This document shows positions 1 to 9,678 of a stretch of DNA of 64,000 nt, one piece after another. The DNA comes from Cyclobacteriaceae bacterium. Its GTDB lineage: Bacteria > Bacteroidota > Bacteroidia > Cytophagales > Cyclobacteriaceae. The notes under the pieces are model-generated. The model saw nothing but the letters and a program-made list of their open reading frames with translations. It searched no databases and was not told where the DNA came from. The position numbers were made by a program, and so were the translations under genes. The stretch lies in contig JANQEU010000079.1 of assembly GCA_028278225.1 (NCBI GenBank), positions 62,001 through 126,000 of the forward strand, written 5' to 3'. The first letter of the stretch is position 1. Each line of letters starts with the position of its first letter.

Positions 1-2152
1 AAAAGTCCCTGGAAGTGAGTTTGACGATGGATGAAACGGAAGCGCCGAGAACCTTTCTTACTCCTATTTCCTTGGTCCGTTGCTGAATGGTAAAAGCTGA
101 TAATCCGAACAGGCCCAAACACGCAATTACAATGGAAATGAATGCAAAACCGTTGAATAGTTTCCCCATGCGATCTTCATTACTGTAGAATGACGCCCAA
201 TCCTCATCAACAAAATGATATTCAAAGGGATAGGCCGGCGCAAATTCATTGGATACCTCTTCCATTGCAGCAATAGCGCTCTGAAGTTGTAATCCATTGG
301 CCCGTACGGTTATATAGCTGTACCAGCCCGGATCATGCATCAGGAGCATGGGCCGTATTTCTGTCCTTGATGAAGAGAAATTGAAATTTTTCATAACGCC
401 CACGATCTTGCCCACACGATCTCCCCAGAGGGTTATGGTTTTATCGACAGCTTCTTCCGGTGTAAACCCCATTTTCTCCGCCGCTGTTTCGTTGATCATG
501 TAATTGGAGGTGTCCGTAACAAATCTGGCCTCAAAACTTCTACCCGCTGCCATCTCAAGACCGAGCGTTTCCACATAGGTATTGTCTACCCCGAATGTTG
601 AGAACAGGATTTTGGTTTCCGGGTCTTTCCCTGGCCAGTCAACGCCCCAGGTTGAGTTTCCAATTCGTAATGGAGAAAAAGCCATGGCCGCAACATTCTC
701 AATTGCAGGGTTCGAAAGAAGACGTGTTTTGATTACATCATATTTCTCGTCCATATCTTGGTTTATTTCCATATATATCAGTCCGGTTTTGTCATAACCG
801 GTGTCCTGCGATCTCAGATATTGTAATTGCCGATAGATCACCAGTGTACCGAAAATGATGACAATGGATAAAATAAATTGAAATACCACCAGCACTTTTC
901 TGAACCTGATTGCGCCTAATCCCGTACGAACAATTCCTTTCAATACCGCTGCCGGCTGATACCTGGTAATGAAGAAGGCTGGATAACTACCCGAAAAAAA
1001 GCCGGTAAACACCACAACGCCCAATATTACCAGGCCCAGGAATTGATCGGGTTGGAAAACAATTTCTTTCTCCGTCACTTCATTAAAATACGGCATAAGC
1101 AGCCAACTCAGACCCATCGCCAATGCGCAGGAAATAGCGGCATATAAAAATGACTCACTCAGGAATTGTACGATAAGATTCTTTTTGTAGGCGCCCACAA
1201 CTTTTCTCAAACCCACCTCTTTTGCGCGTGTGACCGCCTGCGCAGTCGCCAGGTTCATGAAGTTGATACACGCAACAATCAGTATGAAAGCCGCAATGAT
1301 GGAAAATATCTTTATGTAGGTTATCCTCCCGCCTTTTTGCTGCCCATTTTCGAAATTGGAATAAAGGTGTGTTTCAGTGTAAGGTTGCAACCACAGATCA
1401 ATATCATAGTCCTCATCTTCCATCTTCTCCCGGATGATATTTTTGATCTTCCCGTCGAAGGACTGGTAGTTTTCGGGGTCGTGGAGCGTGATGACCGTCC
1501 TCAGGTTGTTGTTACCCCATTTATTGGCCCATGTATTTCGCTCCACGTAATCCACCACGGACAGGAGTGCATGGAAACCTCCGAAGGTAGTATTGTCAGG
1601 CCACGGCCTGAATACACCTGTAACCTTAACATTTTGGCTGTTTCTTACCTTGATCAGCTGACCGACCGCATCCTCTTCACCGAAATACTTACGTGCCAAT
1701 TCATCGGAAATTACTACCGAATATTTATCATCAAGGGCGGTTTCAAAAGATCCTGCAACAATATCAAAGCTGAAGATCCTGAGAAAATCCGGATCAACAT
1801 ACCGCGCCGTTTCATAAAACCTGTTCTCTTCTACTTCAAAAAGCGTTTCCTGCTCCCAGGTAAACCTGGTCACATATTCCACCTCCGCATAGGTCTCTTT
1901 TAAATACGGCCCAAGTGTACCGGGCGTTGATTGGGTAGTTCCAATGCGATCAGCATAATGCTGGAACTCCATAACACGAAAGATCCTGTCTATGTTTTTG
2001 TGATAGTCGTTGAATGTGATCTCATCTTTGACCCACAGGAGAATGAGCATGAAACATGCTATTCCGAGGGTTAATCCAAAGATATTGATGAAGCTGTAGA
2101 CCTTGTTTCGCAAAATGTTCCGGAAGGCTATTTTAAAGTAGTTGTGCAGCAT
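1..2152 (-). CDS. FtsX/MacB-type ABC transporter permease, 3' end cut by window edge
   Basis: The reverse strand reads open from an ATG at 2152 to the window edge, giving about 717 residues. An N-terminal membrane helix (about residues 17-40, INIFGLTLGIACFMLILLWV) is followed by a large periplasmic MacB_PCD-like domain. The first FtsX domain comes at about residues 280-400 and contains the hallmark EVGLRKVVGA. A second periplasmic domain follows, and then the start of a second FtsX domain (QQRTKEIGVRKVLGAS near residue 690). This duplicated layout, about 790-800 residues when complete, is typical of the putative ABC permeases that Bacteroidota carry in many copies, associated with export of peptides, lipoproteins or toxic compounds. 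The substrate cannot be told. No ATPase gene is visible in the window. It is divergent from the hydrolase gene at 2256. Confidence 0.9.
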   Translation of the reverse strand, partial: MLHNYFKIAFRNILRNKVYSFINIFGLTLGIACFMLILLWVKDEITFNDYHKNIDRIFRVMEFQHYADRIGTTQSTPGTLGPYLKETYAEVEYVTRFTWEQETLFEVEENRFYETARYVDPDFLRIFSFDIVAGSFETALDDKYSVVISDELARKYFGEEDAVGQLIKVRNSQNVKVTGVFRPWPDNTTFGGFHALLSVVDYVERNTWANKWGNNNLRTVITLHDPENYQSFDGKIKNIIREKMEDEDYDIDLWLQPYTETHLYSNFENGQQKGGRITYIKIFSIIAAFILIVACINFMNLATAQAVTRAKEVGLRKVVGAYKKNLIVQFLSESFLYAAISCALAMGLSWLLMPYFNEVTEKEIVFQPDQFLGLVILGVVVFTGFFSGSYPAFFITRYQPAAVLKGIVRTGLGAIRFRKVLVVFQFILSIVIIFGTLVIYRQLQYLRSQDTGYDKTGLIYMEINQDMDEKYDVIKTRLLSNPAIENVAAMAFSPLRIGNSTWGVDWPGKDPETKILFSTFGVDNTYVETLGLEMAAGRSFEARFVTDTSNYMINETAAEKMGFTPEEAVDKTITLWGDRVGKIVGVMKNFNFSSSRTEIRPMLLMHDPGWYSYITVRANGLQLQSAIAAMEEVSNEFAPAYPFEYHFVDEDWASFYSNEDRMGKLFNGFAFISIVIACLGLFGLSAFTIQQRTKEIGVRKVLGASVSSIVKLTSRDF

Positions 2153-2255
2153 TTTGAGTAGTTTTTTGATTTAAATGAGTCCGCGAATTGATGAGGGTTG
2201 CATTAAGTACTCCTTATTTTGAAAAAAGTAACAAACGAACTTCTAATTTTACCGG

Positions 2256-2915
2256 ATGCAGATATCCATATCAGAAAAAATCGGCCAGGTCAGCTGCGAA
2301 GTTGACGAACCTCAAGACCCAAAATACAACCTGATCCTTGCTCATGGTGCAGGAGCTCCGATGGTCCACCCTTTTATGGCGACACTGGCAGGTGAGATCT
2401 CATCTCTTTCAGGAAATGTCATACGGTTTAACTTTCCCTATATTGAAAAAGGTCGAAAAGCCCCGGGATCTCCGGGGCCCAGTATCGAAACGATAGCGCG
2501 CGTGGCAGACTTCACCATGGAAAACTATCCGGACCTGCCGGTTTTCCTCTCCGGTAAATCATACGGTGGACGAATGAGCTCTCACCTGGTAGCCGAGCAG
2601 CTTTCCATACCAGTAAGAGGTCTGATCTATTTCGGTTTCCCGTTACATGCTCCGGGCCGGGATTCAAAGGACCGGGCTGAACACCTTTATTCCATCAACT
2701 TGCCTCAGTTGTTCTTTCAGGGAACAAGGGACAGCCTGGCCAACTATGAAATGATCAGGGAAGTAATTGCCGCGTGCAAAGAAGGGACCTTAGTGACTAT
2801 CGAAGATGGAGACCATAGTTTTAAGGTTCGGAAAAAAGTTACAGGATTGAGCCATGATGAAGTAATTAAACGAATTGCCTTCGATACTAACAGCTGGATC
2901 CTTGGCCATCTGTAG
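2256..2915 (+). CDS. Alpha/beta hydrolase of the KANL3/Tex30 (dienelactone-hydrolase-like) type
   Basis: A 219-residue protein without a signal peptide, so probably cytoplasmic. The oxyanion-hole segment LAHGAGAPM (about 28-36) precedes a nucleophile elbow GKSYGG (100-105, Ser102). The likely acid is Asp159 in GTRDSL and the base His187 in GDHSF, giving a complete Ser-Asp-His triad. The family is usually annotated as a predicted hydrolase of unknown substrate. The ATG at 2256 is the only sensible start and follows a divergent intergenic region of about 100 bp. The gene stands 65 bp ahead of the penicillin-acylase gene on the same strand, so co-transcription is possible but not shown. Confidence 0.85.
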   Translation: MQISISEKIGQVSCEVDEPQDPKYNLILAHGAGAPMVHPFMATLAGEISSLSGNVIRFNFPYIEKGRKAPGSPGPSIETIARVADFTMENYPDLPVFLSGKSYGGRMSSHLVAEQLSIPVRGLIYFGFPLHAPGRDSKDRAEHLYSINLPQLFFQGTRDSLANYEMIREVIAACKEGTLVTIEDGDHSFKVRKKVTGLSHDEVIKRIAFDTNSWILGHL

Positions 2916-2980
2916 AAAATATTCAGTCACAGATGAAATATCTCTTTTTCTAAACTTCACCTCTGTTTATCTTAAGCATT

Positions 2981-5383
2981 ATGAAAGGATTTCAAAAATC
3001 ATCCCTGATCATTATTACATTATTCTTTGTTTCATGTAATCAGCTAAAGGAAAAAAGCGTGACTATCAATGGACTGGACGCCCCCGTTGAGATCTTCCGT
3101 GACAAATGGGGAATAAATCACATTTATGCTCAAAATCAGAAAGATCTTTTTTTCGCGCAAGGTTATGCTGCCGCCAAAGACAGGTTATTCCAGTTCGAGA
3201 TCTGGAGGCGGCAGGCCACTGGGACGGTTGCTGAAATATTGGGTGAAAGAGAACTCCAGCGGGATATAGGTACGAGATTATTCATGTTCAGGGGAGACAT
3301 GAAAGAAGAAATGAATCATTACCACGAAGATGGAGAAGAGATCATCACTTCCTACGTGGCCGGAGTCAACGCTTATATTGATGAGATCATGCAAACACCG
3401 GACGAACTCCCGCTTCCTTTCAAATTGACCGGACTTGCACCACAGAAATGGACACCTGAGGTTGTCATATCAAGGCATCAGGGTTTGTTGGGAAATATTG
3501 GGTATGAGTTGAGGATTGGTCGCGCCGTTGCGGCGACGGACCCCGGGACGGTACAGAAATACACATGGTTCCATCCAAAGGAACCGGATCTGACAATCGA
3601 TCCAAAGATTGACAAAGAGCTTCTTTTTCAGGATGTGCTGGGCCCATATTTTGCTTACCGGCGAAGTGTGAAGTTTCAGCCCGAAGATATTGTGCCGGAA
3701 GGAGCGGCGGCAAACCCGGACGAACTTTTAGCGCTGCTTAACTCGCCCCGAACTGACTACCGGGAAATAGACTGGACAGCCATCGGCAGTAACAATTGGG
3801 TTATCAGCGGTGACCTGACGGAAAGTGGCAACGCCATAATGGCCAATGATCCACACAGGAGCATAGCAGCGCCTTCTCTGCGTTATATGGCCCATCTGGT
3901 AGCACCGGGATGGAATGTGATCGGCGGTGGAGAGCCTGAAATACCTGGAATATCCATAGGCCACAATGAATATGGCGCCTGGGGACTGACGGTCTACCGA
4001 ACCGATGGGGAAGACTTGTACGTCTACGATCTGAATCCCGACAACCTGAATCAATACCGGTATAAGGATGAATGGGTGGACATGAAAGTCATTACGGAAA
4101 ACATCAAGGTGAAAGGGAGTGAAGACGTGACAGTGGATCTCCGGTACACACGACATGGACCGGTCACTTTCATTGATTCGGTGAATGCCGTGGGATTTGC
4201 CGTCAGATGTGCATGGCTGGAGACCGGCGGTTCGCCTTACCTGGCTTCGCTGCGTATGGACCAGGCTAAAACGTGGGAGGAGTTCAGGCAAGCCTGTAAT
4301 TACAGCAACATACCGGGTGAAAATATGGTATGGGCGGACAAAGATGGCAACATTGGATGGCAGGCAGTAGGCATAGCACCTATCCGGAGAAATTTCAGCG
4401 GTCTGGTTCCGGTGCCAGGCGATGGCACGTATGAGTGGGACGGCTATCTGCCTATTATTGAAAAACCGAGTATCTTCAATCCTGAAGAGGGTTTTTTTGC
4501 AACGGCTAATGAAAACGTGACACCGCATGACTATGATAAATGGGATGCAATTGGATTTTCCTGGTCAGATCCATTCAGGGGAATTCGGATCAGGGAAGTG
4601 CTGTCGTCAGGCGAAAAACTCACAATGGAGGATATGAAGTCACTCCAGACTGATTACCACTCAGTTGCAGCAAGACATCTCATAGAATTTTTGAATAGTA
4701 CCGGTACATTGGACGAACTCGCTAAAAGCCTCAAAACCTCCATGAAGATCTGGGACTTAAACCTCAACCCTAATTCAGTGCAGGCAGCAATCTACGTGGC
4801 ATGGGAAAATAAGCTCAAAGCGGAAGCAAAAAAGTTGTACCTCCCAACTAAGATGCAACCCTTTTACACCCCCCAGCTTTGGCAGATCATCGATTGGATG
4901 AGAAACTATGAAGAGTTCGTGGGAGCAAGAGTTGACCGGGATGCCTTCATCATCAATACTTTCACAGATGCTGTATATGAATTAACGGAAAAACTGGGTC
5001 CCGAACCCGGAACGTGGATTTATGGACAGGAAAATTTTAAACATGTGCTGATCAAACACCCGTTATCGGGGGCATTGAATGACAGTCTGAGGTCCGTTTT
5101 TGAAGTGGGGCCTTTTCCGCGCGGCGGTAACTCCTATACGCCGGGTTCGACTGGGCCCAACCTCAATCAGTCATCGGGAGCCAGCTTCAGAATGATCGTG
5201 GATACAGGTGATTGGGACAAGGCGGTTGGAACGAATGCGCCCGGTCAATCCGGCGATCCGGAAAGCCCCTTTTATCGCAATTTGGCGGAAACCTGGGCAA
5301 ATGATGAATATTTTCCTGTGTATTACTCGCAACAAAAGATCAAGGCAAACTCAGTAGAAAAATTAGTGCTGAGTCCAAATTAA
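2981..5383 (+). CDS. Penicillin acylase family (Ntn-hydrolase) lipoprotein
   Basis: An 800-residue member of the peptidase S45/penicillin amidase family. The N-terminus has a lipoprotein signal peptide ending FVSC (Cys19), so the protein should be exported and lipid-anchored. The alpha-chain region carries the family signature GYAAAKDRLFQFE (61-73). The autoproteolytic site lies at GSNNW (269-273), where Ser270 would become the N-terminal nucleophile of the beta chain. Substrates in this family are amides such as beta-lactams and acyl-homoserine lactones; which one applies here is unknown. The following S9 peptidase gene starts 18 bp after this stop codon, so the two exported hydrolases are probably co-transcribed. 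Confidence 0.93.
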   Translation: MKGFQKSSLIIITLFFVSCNQLKEKSVTINGLDAPVEIFRDKWGINHIYAQNQKDLFFAQGYAAAKDRLFQFEIWRRQATGTVAEILGERELQRDIGTRLFMFRGDMKEEMNHYHEDGEEIITSYVAGVNAYIDEIMQTPDELPLPFKLTGLAPQKWTPEVVISRHQGLLGNIGYELRIGRAVAATDPGTVQKYTWFHPKEPDLTIDPKIDKELLFQDVLGPYFAYRRSVKFQPEDIVPEGAAANPDELLALLNSPRTDYREIDWTAIGSNNWVISGDLTESGNAIMANDPHRSIAAPSLRYMAHLVAPGWNVIGGGEPEIPGISIGHNEYGAWGLTVYRTDGEDLYVYDLNPDNLNQYRYKDEWVDMKVITENIKVKGSEDVTVDLRYTRHGPVTFIDSVNAVGFAVRCAWLETGGSPYLASLRMDQAKTWEEFRQACNYSNIPGENMVWADKDGNIGWQAVGIAPIRRNFSGLVPVPGDGTYEWDGYLPIIEKPSIFNPEEGFFATANENVTPHDYDKWDAIGFSWSDPFRGIRIREVLSSGEKLTMEDMKSLQTDYHSVAARHLIEFLNSTGTLDELAKSLKTSMKIWDLNLNPNSVQAAIYVAWENKLKAEAKKLYLPTKMQPFYTPQLWQIIDWMRNYEEFVGARVDRDAFIINTFTDAVYELTEKLGPEPGTWIYGQENFKHVLIKHPLSGALNDSLRSVFEVGPFPRGGNSYTPGSTGPNLNQSSGASFRMIVDTGDWDKAVGTNAPGQSGDPESPFYRNLAETWANDEYFPVYYSQQKIKANSVEKLVLSPN

Positions 5384-5401
5384 GAACACCAAAAAAACAA
5401 C

Positions 5402-7489
5402 ATGATGAAATTATTACTATCAATCCTGGCGATTTCGTTTGCACTGCCATCGGTCCTGGCCCAGCCTACAATGGAACAGGTAATGAGCTATCCATTCCCT
5501 TCGGGTCTGACTACCTCCTCTTCGTCCAACAAAATAGCCTGGGTGTTTAATGAACAGGGCAAACGAAATGTTTATGTCGCGGAAAGCCCTGATTTTGAAG
5601 CCCGAAGACTGACCAATTACATGAAGGACGATGGTCAGGAAATTTCAAGTCTTTCCATTTCAGATGATGGAAACTGGATTGTATACTTACGAGGGGGTGA
5701 ACATGGCTCAAACTGGGATGATGAGGTGACAATGAATCCCCTGTCCAAACCGATCCCCGACAAAGTACAAATGTGGAGCGTGCCTTTTGCCGGTGGTGAA
5801 CCATTATTACTTGGAGAGGGAGCCGGACCAGTGATTTCTTCGGACAGCAAGGACGTAGTGTTCATCAAAGACAAGCAGCTTTGGAAAATACCGGTCGATA
5901 CCAGCGCAAAAGCCGAAAAGATTATTGCAGTGAGAGGCTCCAATGCGAGTCCCATGTTTTCTCCTGACGGTTCAAAAATTGCATTCGTCTCGTACAGAGG
6001 AGATCATGCTTACATTGGCATCTACAGTGGTCCTGAAAACCGTATTAGATGGATAGATCCTGGCTATGACAGGGACAATTCGCCTCGCTGGTCTCCCGAT
6101 GGTAAAAAAATTGTATTTGTCAGGAGGCCCGGAAGCGGCGGCGCGCCTGAAACAATCCTGGAATTCCACCATAATCCATGGTCGATTTTGGTTTTTGATC
6201 TGGAAACCGGTGAAACCAAAACACTATGGAAAGCTCCGGAAACACTGGCAGGCTCAGTTCCCAGAACTCACGGTGGTACTAACCTGAAATGGGCGGCCAA
6301 CGATCGTATCGTTTTTCTATCTTACCACGATGGATGGCCGCACCTTTACTCTATCAGTGAGCAGGGAGGAGATCCTTTGTTGTTAACGCCAGGGAACTTT
6401 ATGTGCGAATATATTTCGCTCAGCGCCGATAAAGAATCCCTTGTATTTTCCGGAAATACAGGCCCTGACCAATATGATGTTGACCGGAGACATATCGTCC
6501 GGGTATCTGTTGATAAGGCTGATATGGAAGTATTAACACCTGGTACCGGAAATGAGTGGGCTCCAAAAATACTGGGTGATGGGTCCGTCGTGATGCTTTC
6601 TGCTACCAGTCAAAGGCCTCCGCTCCCAGCCTACCTCTATCGAAATAAGATACGACTTGTCGCCGAAGACCTGATCGGTGATTACCCTGTGAATGAGATG
6701 ATCACACCGAAACAGGTAATATTTGAATCACCTGATGGGCTGGAAATACATGGGACATGGTTTGAGGAAAAAGGCGGACCGGAAAGGAAACCCGCCATCA
6801 TTTACATTCATGGTGGACCTCCCCGGCAAATGCTCCTCGGATGGCACTATTCCAGCTACTACTCCAATGCCTATGCCACAAATCAATATCTTGCAAACCA
6901 GGGATTCATTGTTGTTTCCGTAAACTACAGGCTCGGGATTGGGTATGGGTATGACTTTCAATATCCACCTAAAGCCGGCTGGAGAGGCGCATCGGAATAC
7001 ACCGACATAAAAGCCGCCGGAGAGTGGCTGGCAAAGCAACCTGAGGTCGATCCGGAAAGAATAGGTGTATACGGTGGTTCATATGGAGGATACCTTACCG
7101 CCATGGCGCTGGCAAAGGACTCCGATCTCTTTGCCGCAGGGGTAGATATTCACGGTGTTCACGACAGATCGGTGAACCGTATTCGCAATATCACCAACCC
7201 GAACGGATACGAGCGGTATCCTGATGCCACGCAAGCTCCTGAGGTGCTCTGGGAATCTTCTCCTGTGGCGTACGTCGATCAGTGGACCTCCCCTGTGCTG
7301 ATAATCCACGGAGATGATGATCGCAATGTGCCATTTAGCCAAAGTACCGACCTCGTGCAGCGCCTGAGAAAGAAAGGTGTGGATATGGAAACCCTTGTTA
7401 TTGTTGATGACAGCCATCATTTCATGGTTTATGAAAATCAGAAAACCGTAAATGAAGCAATTGCCGATTTCCTGAAAAGGAAACTGTGA
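5402..7489 (+). CDS. Exported prolyl-oligopeptidase family (S9) peptidase with TolB-like propeller
   Basis: A 695-residue S9 serine peptidase. A signal peptide (residues 1-20, ending VLAQ) targets it to the periplasm. The N-terminal half holds WD40/TolB-like beta-propeller repeats, for example FSPDGSKIAFVS and WSPDGKKIVFV. The C-terminal alpha/beta-hydrolase domain has the nucleophile motif GGSYGG (Ser560), Asp640 in the HGDDDRNV segment and a base at His672 or His673 (DSHHF). These match the Ser-Asp-His order of DPP4 and acylaminoacyl peptidases. It probably trims peptides in the periplasm. It follows the penicillin-acylase gene by 18 bp. No clear terminator follows, only a repeat-bearing intergenic region. 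Confidence 0.92.
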   Translation: MMKLLLSILAISFALPSVLAQPTMEQVMSYPFPSGLTTSSSSNKIAWVFNEQGKRNVYVAESPDFEARRLTNYMKDDGQEISSLSISDDGNWIVYLRGGEHGSNWDDEVTMNPLSKPIPDKVQMWSVPFAGGEPLLLGEGAGPVISSDSKDVVFIKDKQLWKIPVDTSAKAEKIIAVRGSNASPMFSPDGSKIAFVSYRGDHAYIGIYSGPENRIRWIDPGYDRDNSPRWSPDGKKIVFVRRPGSGGAPETILEFHHNPWSILVFDLETGETKTLWKAPETLAGSVPRTHGGTNLKWAANDRIVFLSYHDGWPHLYSISEQGGDPLLLTPGNFMCEYISLSADKESLVFSGNTGPDQYDVDRRHIVRVSVDKADMEVLTPGTGNEWAPKILGDGSVVMLSATSQRPPLPAYLYRNKIRLVAEDLIGDYPVNEMITPKQVIFESPDGLEIHGTWFEEKGGPERKPAIIYIHGGPPRQMLLGWHYSSYYSNAYATNQYLANQGFIVVSVNYRLGIGYGYDFQYPPKAGWRGASEYTDIKAAGEWLAKQPEVDPERIGVYGGSYGGYLTAMALAKDSDLFAAGVDIHGVHDRSVNRIRNITNPNGYERYPDATQAPEVLWESSPVAYVDQWTSPVLIIHGDDDRNVPFSQSTDLVQRLRKKGVDMETLVIVDDSHHFMVYENQKTVNEAIADFLKRKL

Positions 7490-7847
7490 AATACATCCAC
7501 ACATACAGTGAAGTAGTAAGGTTGGCGCTTAGGCCCGGTGAACCCTGATTTATCATCAGAATTTTATAATGAAGGTTAGTTAAATTTTTTTGATGGAGAG
7601 TTTTTGGGAACGTCAGTCTTCGGGACGCTTCGCTCCTCAGTCTTCGAGATGCTCCGCTCCTCAGACTGACAAGCCCCAAGGTGAGGGCGGTGACGAGTCC
7701 ATGACATGTTAAGTAGCTGATTATGAGGTAGTTTAACGCTGAAATAGAGAAGCTAATGACAATTCCGGAAAGAAAAAATGCTCAGGGTGTAATTTTCCCG
7801 GGTGTCCTGCAACTAATAATACAAACAGTACTTTGTCTGTAATTCTG
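7490..7847. other. Gene-free stretch with short repeats
   Basis: About 360 bp between the S9 peptidase and the ECF sigma gene. It contains the 24-bp tandem repeat and its flanking inverted repeat at 7612-7670, listed separately. A TACTTTG-like sequence just before 7848 loosely resembles a -7 element but has one base too few. No open frame with a recognisable protein was seen. Confidence 0.5.
7612..7670. repeat. Tandem 24-bp repeat inside a short inverted repeat
   Basis: Two adjacent 24-bp units (7613-7636 and 7637-7660) differ at only three positions. Each begins TCAGTCTTCG and ends CGCTCC. A third partial unit starts at 7661. The outer 8-mers GTCAGTCT (7612-7619) and AGACTGAC (7663-7670) are perfect reverse complements, so the element can fold into a hairpin. 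Its sequence looks like a dispersed intergenic repeat rather than coding DNA. No second copy was noticed in this window. Confidence 0.75.
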
Positions 7848-8336
7848 ATGCCGGGGCAAAAGAAAGAATTCTTTATTGAATTGGTTTTGAAACATGTTCA
7901 GATCATTTACAAAATATGTGATCTGTATGCTGATAAAGAAGATCAGGAAGATCTGAAACAGGAAATAATCTATCAGCTTTGGAAATCGTACCCGTCCTTT
8001 CGGGGAGACTCCAAGTTTCAGACATGGATGTACCGGGTGGCGCTGAATACGGCACTACTGGGCCTGAGAGCCAACAAGATAAAGTACAAGGAACTTACGG
8101 ACAAAGAACTTCAGATACCCAATGAGTTAGATGATGAAAAACCAAAACAGATCCAACTCCTGTATCATCAGATAGCCAGGCTGAGAGATCTTGATAAAAC
8201 AGTGCTATTTCTGTATTTGGAAGGATGTAGCTATCTGGAAATAGCGGAAATATTAGGATTGAGCAAAAGTAATGTTGGTGTGAGATTGACAAGAATAAAG
8301 GAAAAACTAAGAAAAATGATCATAGATCAAAAGTAG
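7848..8336 (+). CDS. ECF-type RNA polymerase sigma factor
   Basis: A 162-residue sigma-70 family protein counted from the ATG at 7848; a TTG at 7833 in frame would add five residues. Region 2 is visible at about residues 20-70 (QEDLKQEIIYQLWKSYPSF, followed by a QTWMYRVALNTA segment). Region 4, with its helix-turn-helix, lies at about 115-158 (LEIAEILGLSKSNVGVRLT). Region 1 and region 3 are absent, as expected for an ECF factor. The stop codon is followed after 1 bp by the start of a membrane protein that may be its anti-sigma partner, although that protein lacks a recognisable FecR or zinc anti-sigma domain. Confidence 0.88.
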   Translation: MPGQKKEFFIELVLKHVQIIYKICDLYADKEDQEDLKQEIIYQLWKSYPSFRGDSKFQTWMYRVALNTALLGLRANKIKYKELTDKELQIPNELDDEKPKQIQLLYHQIARLRDLDKTVLFLYLEGCSYLEIAEILGLSKSNVGVRLTRIKEKLRKMIIDQK

Positions 8337-8337
8337 C

Positions 8338-9069
8338 ATGGGACGCGATGTATTAATTGAAATATGGAATCAATGGCACGAGAGTACAAAAAAGGAACAT
8401 AAAATCACAAAAGAAATGATTACACAATATCTAAACGAAAAAACAATTAAGACCTCAAAGTATTTCGACTTTAATATACTTTTTTATGGATTCATCCAAC
8501 TTACCAATATTGTTATCCTGTCGATGAACCTCGTCGGTTACATGAATAATCCGGGAATGAGGTTTACGATTATTGGAATGCTGCTTGTATCCATATGCAT
8601 TCTTCTCTACGGAATTAATATCTTTTACAAATTCAGGGTCATAAACCAATACAGTGACTCTCTGCGCAATCTGATTGACAAACAACTCCATTACTACAGA
8701 ACCCACTATGAGATCTGGATGGTCCTGTCGTCTCTGTCCGTACTGATCCTGAGCTTTGCCCTCAATGCTTACATCGATAATAACAACGGATATTACCCCA
8801 TTTATAATAAAGCACTTTTCATAGGCATCAACATAGGGGTCTTTCTCTTTTTGTATGGTATTCAAAAATTCGTGGGTCACTTTAAATTCAATACACTCAG
8901 GACATATTTATCCGATCTGCAAAAAGGGACGCTGGACGAGAGCATTGCTCATGAAGAAAAAAAACGCAGATACAGATGGCTGATCATACTGATCACAATT
9001 ATCATGTTTTTCATATTCATTCTGGGGCTGATCAAGAGTTATGCTTTTACCCTGGGACATCTACACTAA
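8338..9069 (+). CDS. Five-helix membrane protein, possible anti-sigma partner
   Basis: A 243-residue protein not assigned to a named family. Hydrophobic segments lie at about residues 45-68, 76-98, 127-145, 159-178 and 214-234. Between and before them are charged stretches, including a basic loop EEKKRRYRW at 206-214 and a charged N-terminus of about 40 residues that should be cytoplasmic. Its ATG directly follows the sigma factor stop codon, so the two are very probably translated together. By position it is a candidate regulator of that sigma factor. That role is inferred only from gene order. Confidence 0.75.
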   Translation: MGRDVLIEIWNQWHESTKKEHKITKEMITQYLNEKTIKTSKYFDFNILFYGFIQLTNIVILSMNLVGYMNNPGMRFTIIGMLLVSICILLYGINIFYKFRVINQYSDSLRNLIDKQLHYYRTHYEIWMVLSSLSVLILSFALNAYIDNNNGYYPIYNKALFIGINIGVFLFLYGIQKFVGHFKFNTLRTYLSDLQKGTLDESIAHEEKKRRYRWLIILITIIMFFIFILGLIKSYAFTLGHLH

Positions 9070-9080
9070 ATATTACTTTC

Positions 9081-9521
9081 ATGACCATCAGAGAATTTTT
9101 AATCAACAAGGGCTTTTACGAGATAATCTTCAAAAAACTGCCTACCGGTCACCTTTTACTGAGCGCGAGTGTCAATGGAATTGATGGTAGTTTCATCCTG
9201 GATACCGGCACAGGTTATACTTTCGTGAGAGCTGAACTGAAAGAAAAATTTGGTTTAAAAGTTCATAAGGAAATGGATTGTGCAGCCGGTGCGGGAGGAG
9301 ATCATTTAAGAACTGCCATTTCCGGCGGAAACAAATTGGTAATTGCGGAATTCCATCTTAACGACCATGACATTTACCTGATGAACCTGGACCATGTAAA
9401 TCTGGGTTTTAGGGAGCGAGGTATCAGCGAGATTGATGGCATAATAGGTGGAGATATACTAACGCCCGGAGAAGGAATAATTGACTATAAGAACCATGCG
9501 TTATTCCTCAAGGGGAAATAA
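9081..9521 (+). CDS. Retropepsin-like aspartyl protease
   Basis: A 146-residue single-domain protein. The active-site motif FILDTGTGYTFV carries the catalytic Asp-Thr-Gly at residues 41-43. A second conserved hydrophobic-Gly segment, GIIGGDIL, follows near residue 120, as in bacterial retropepsin-like (Asp_protease_2/gag-asp) domains that work as dimers. An open frame extends upstream to 8976, but it overlaps the membrane-protein gene and reads as nonsense there, so the ATG at 9081 is chosen. No signal peptide is visible. It lies 11 bp after the membrane protein gene, suggesting a three-gene unit with the sigma factor. The substrate is unknown. Confidence 0.8.
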   Translation: MTIREFLINKGFYEIIFKKLPTGHLLLSASVNGIDGSFILDTGTGYTFVRAELKEKFGLKVHKEMDCAAGAGGDHLRTAISGGNKLVIAEFHLNDHDIYLMNLDHVNLGFRERGISEIDGIIGGDILTPGEGIIDYKNHALFLKGK

Positions 9522-9678
9522 ATGGGAATGATCCCCGGGAAAACTGGTCCGTGAACGAAACAAAATTCGTAGCGAAAATTTGAACCTTAACATTACACAT
9601 AGCCATATGGTACATCTCATGTCATAAATTGATGGGTATCATAGGGTGGTTTCCTAAAAGCCCGGTAATTTTAACACC

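Noticed and set aside
1166-1903. Plus-strand open frame of 245 codons
   Set aside because: It is the complement of a clear FtsX-type permease gene read on the minus strand, and its translation has no domain-like pattern.
3728-4528. Minus-strand open frame of 266 codons
   Set aside because: It lies wholly inside the penicillin-acylase gene, whose protein has a signal peptide and catalytic motif; the opposite reading is Cys/His/Arg-rich shadow sequence.
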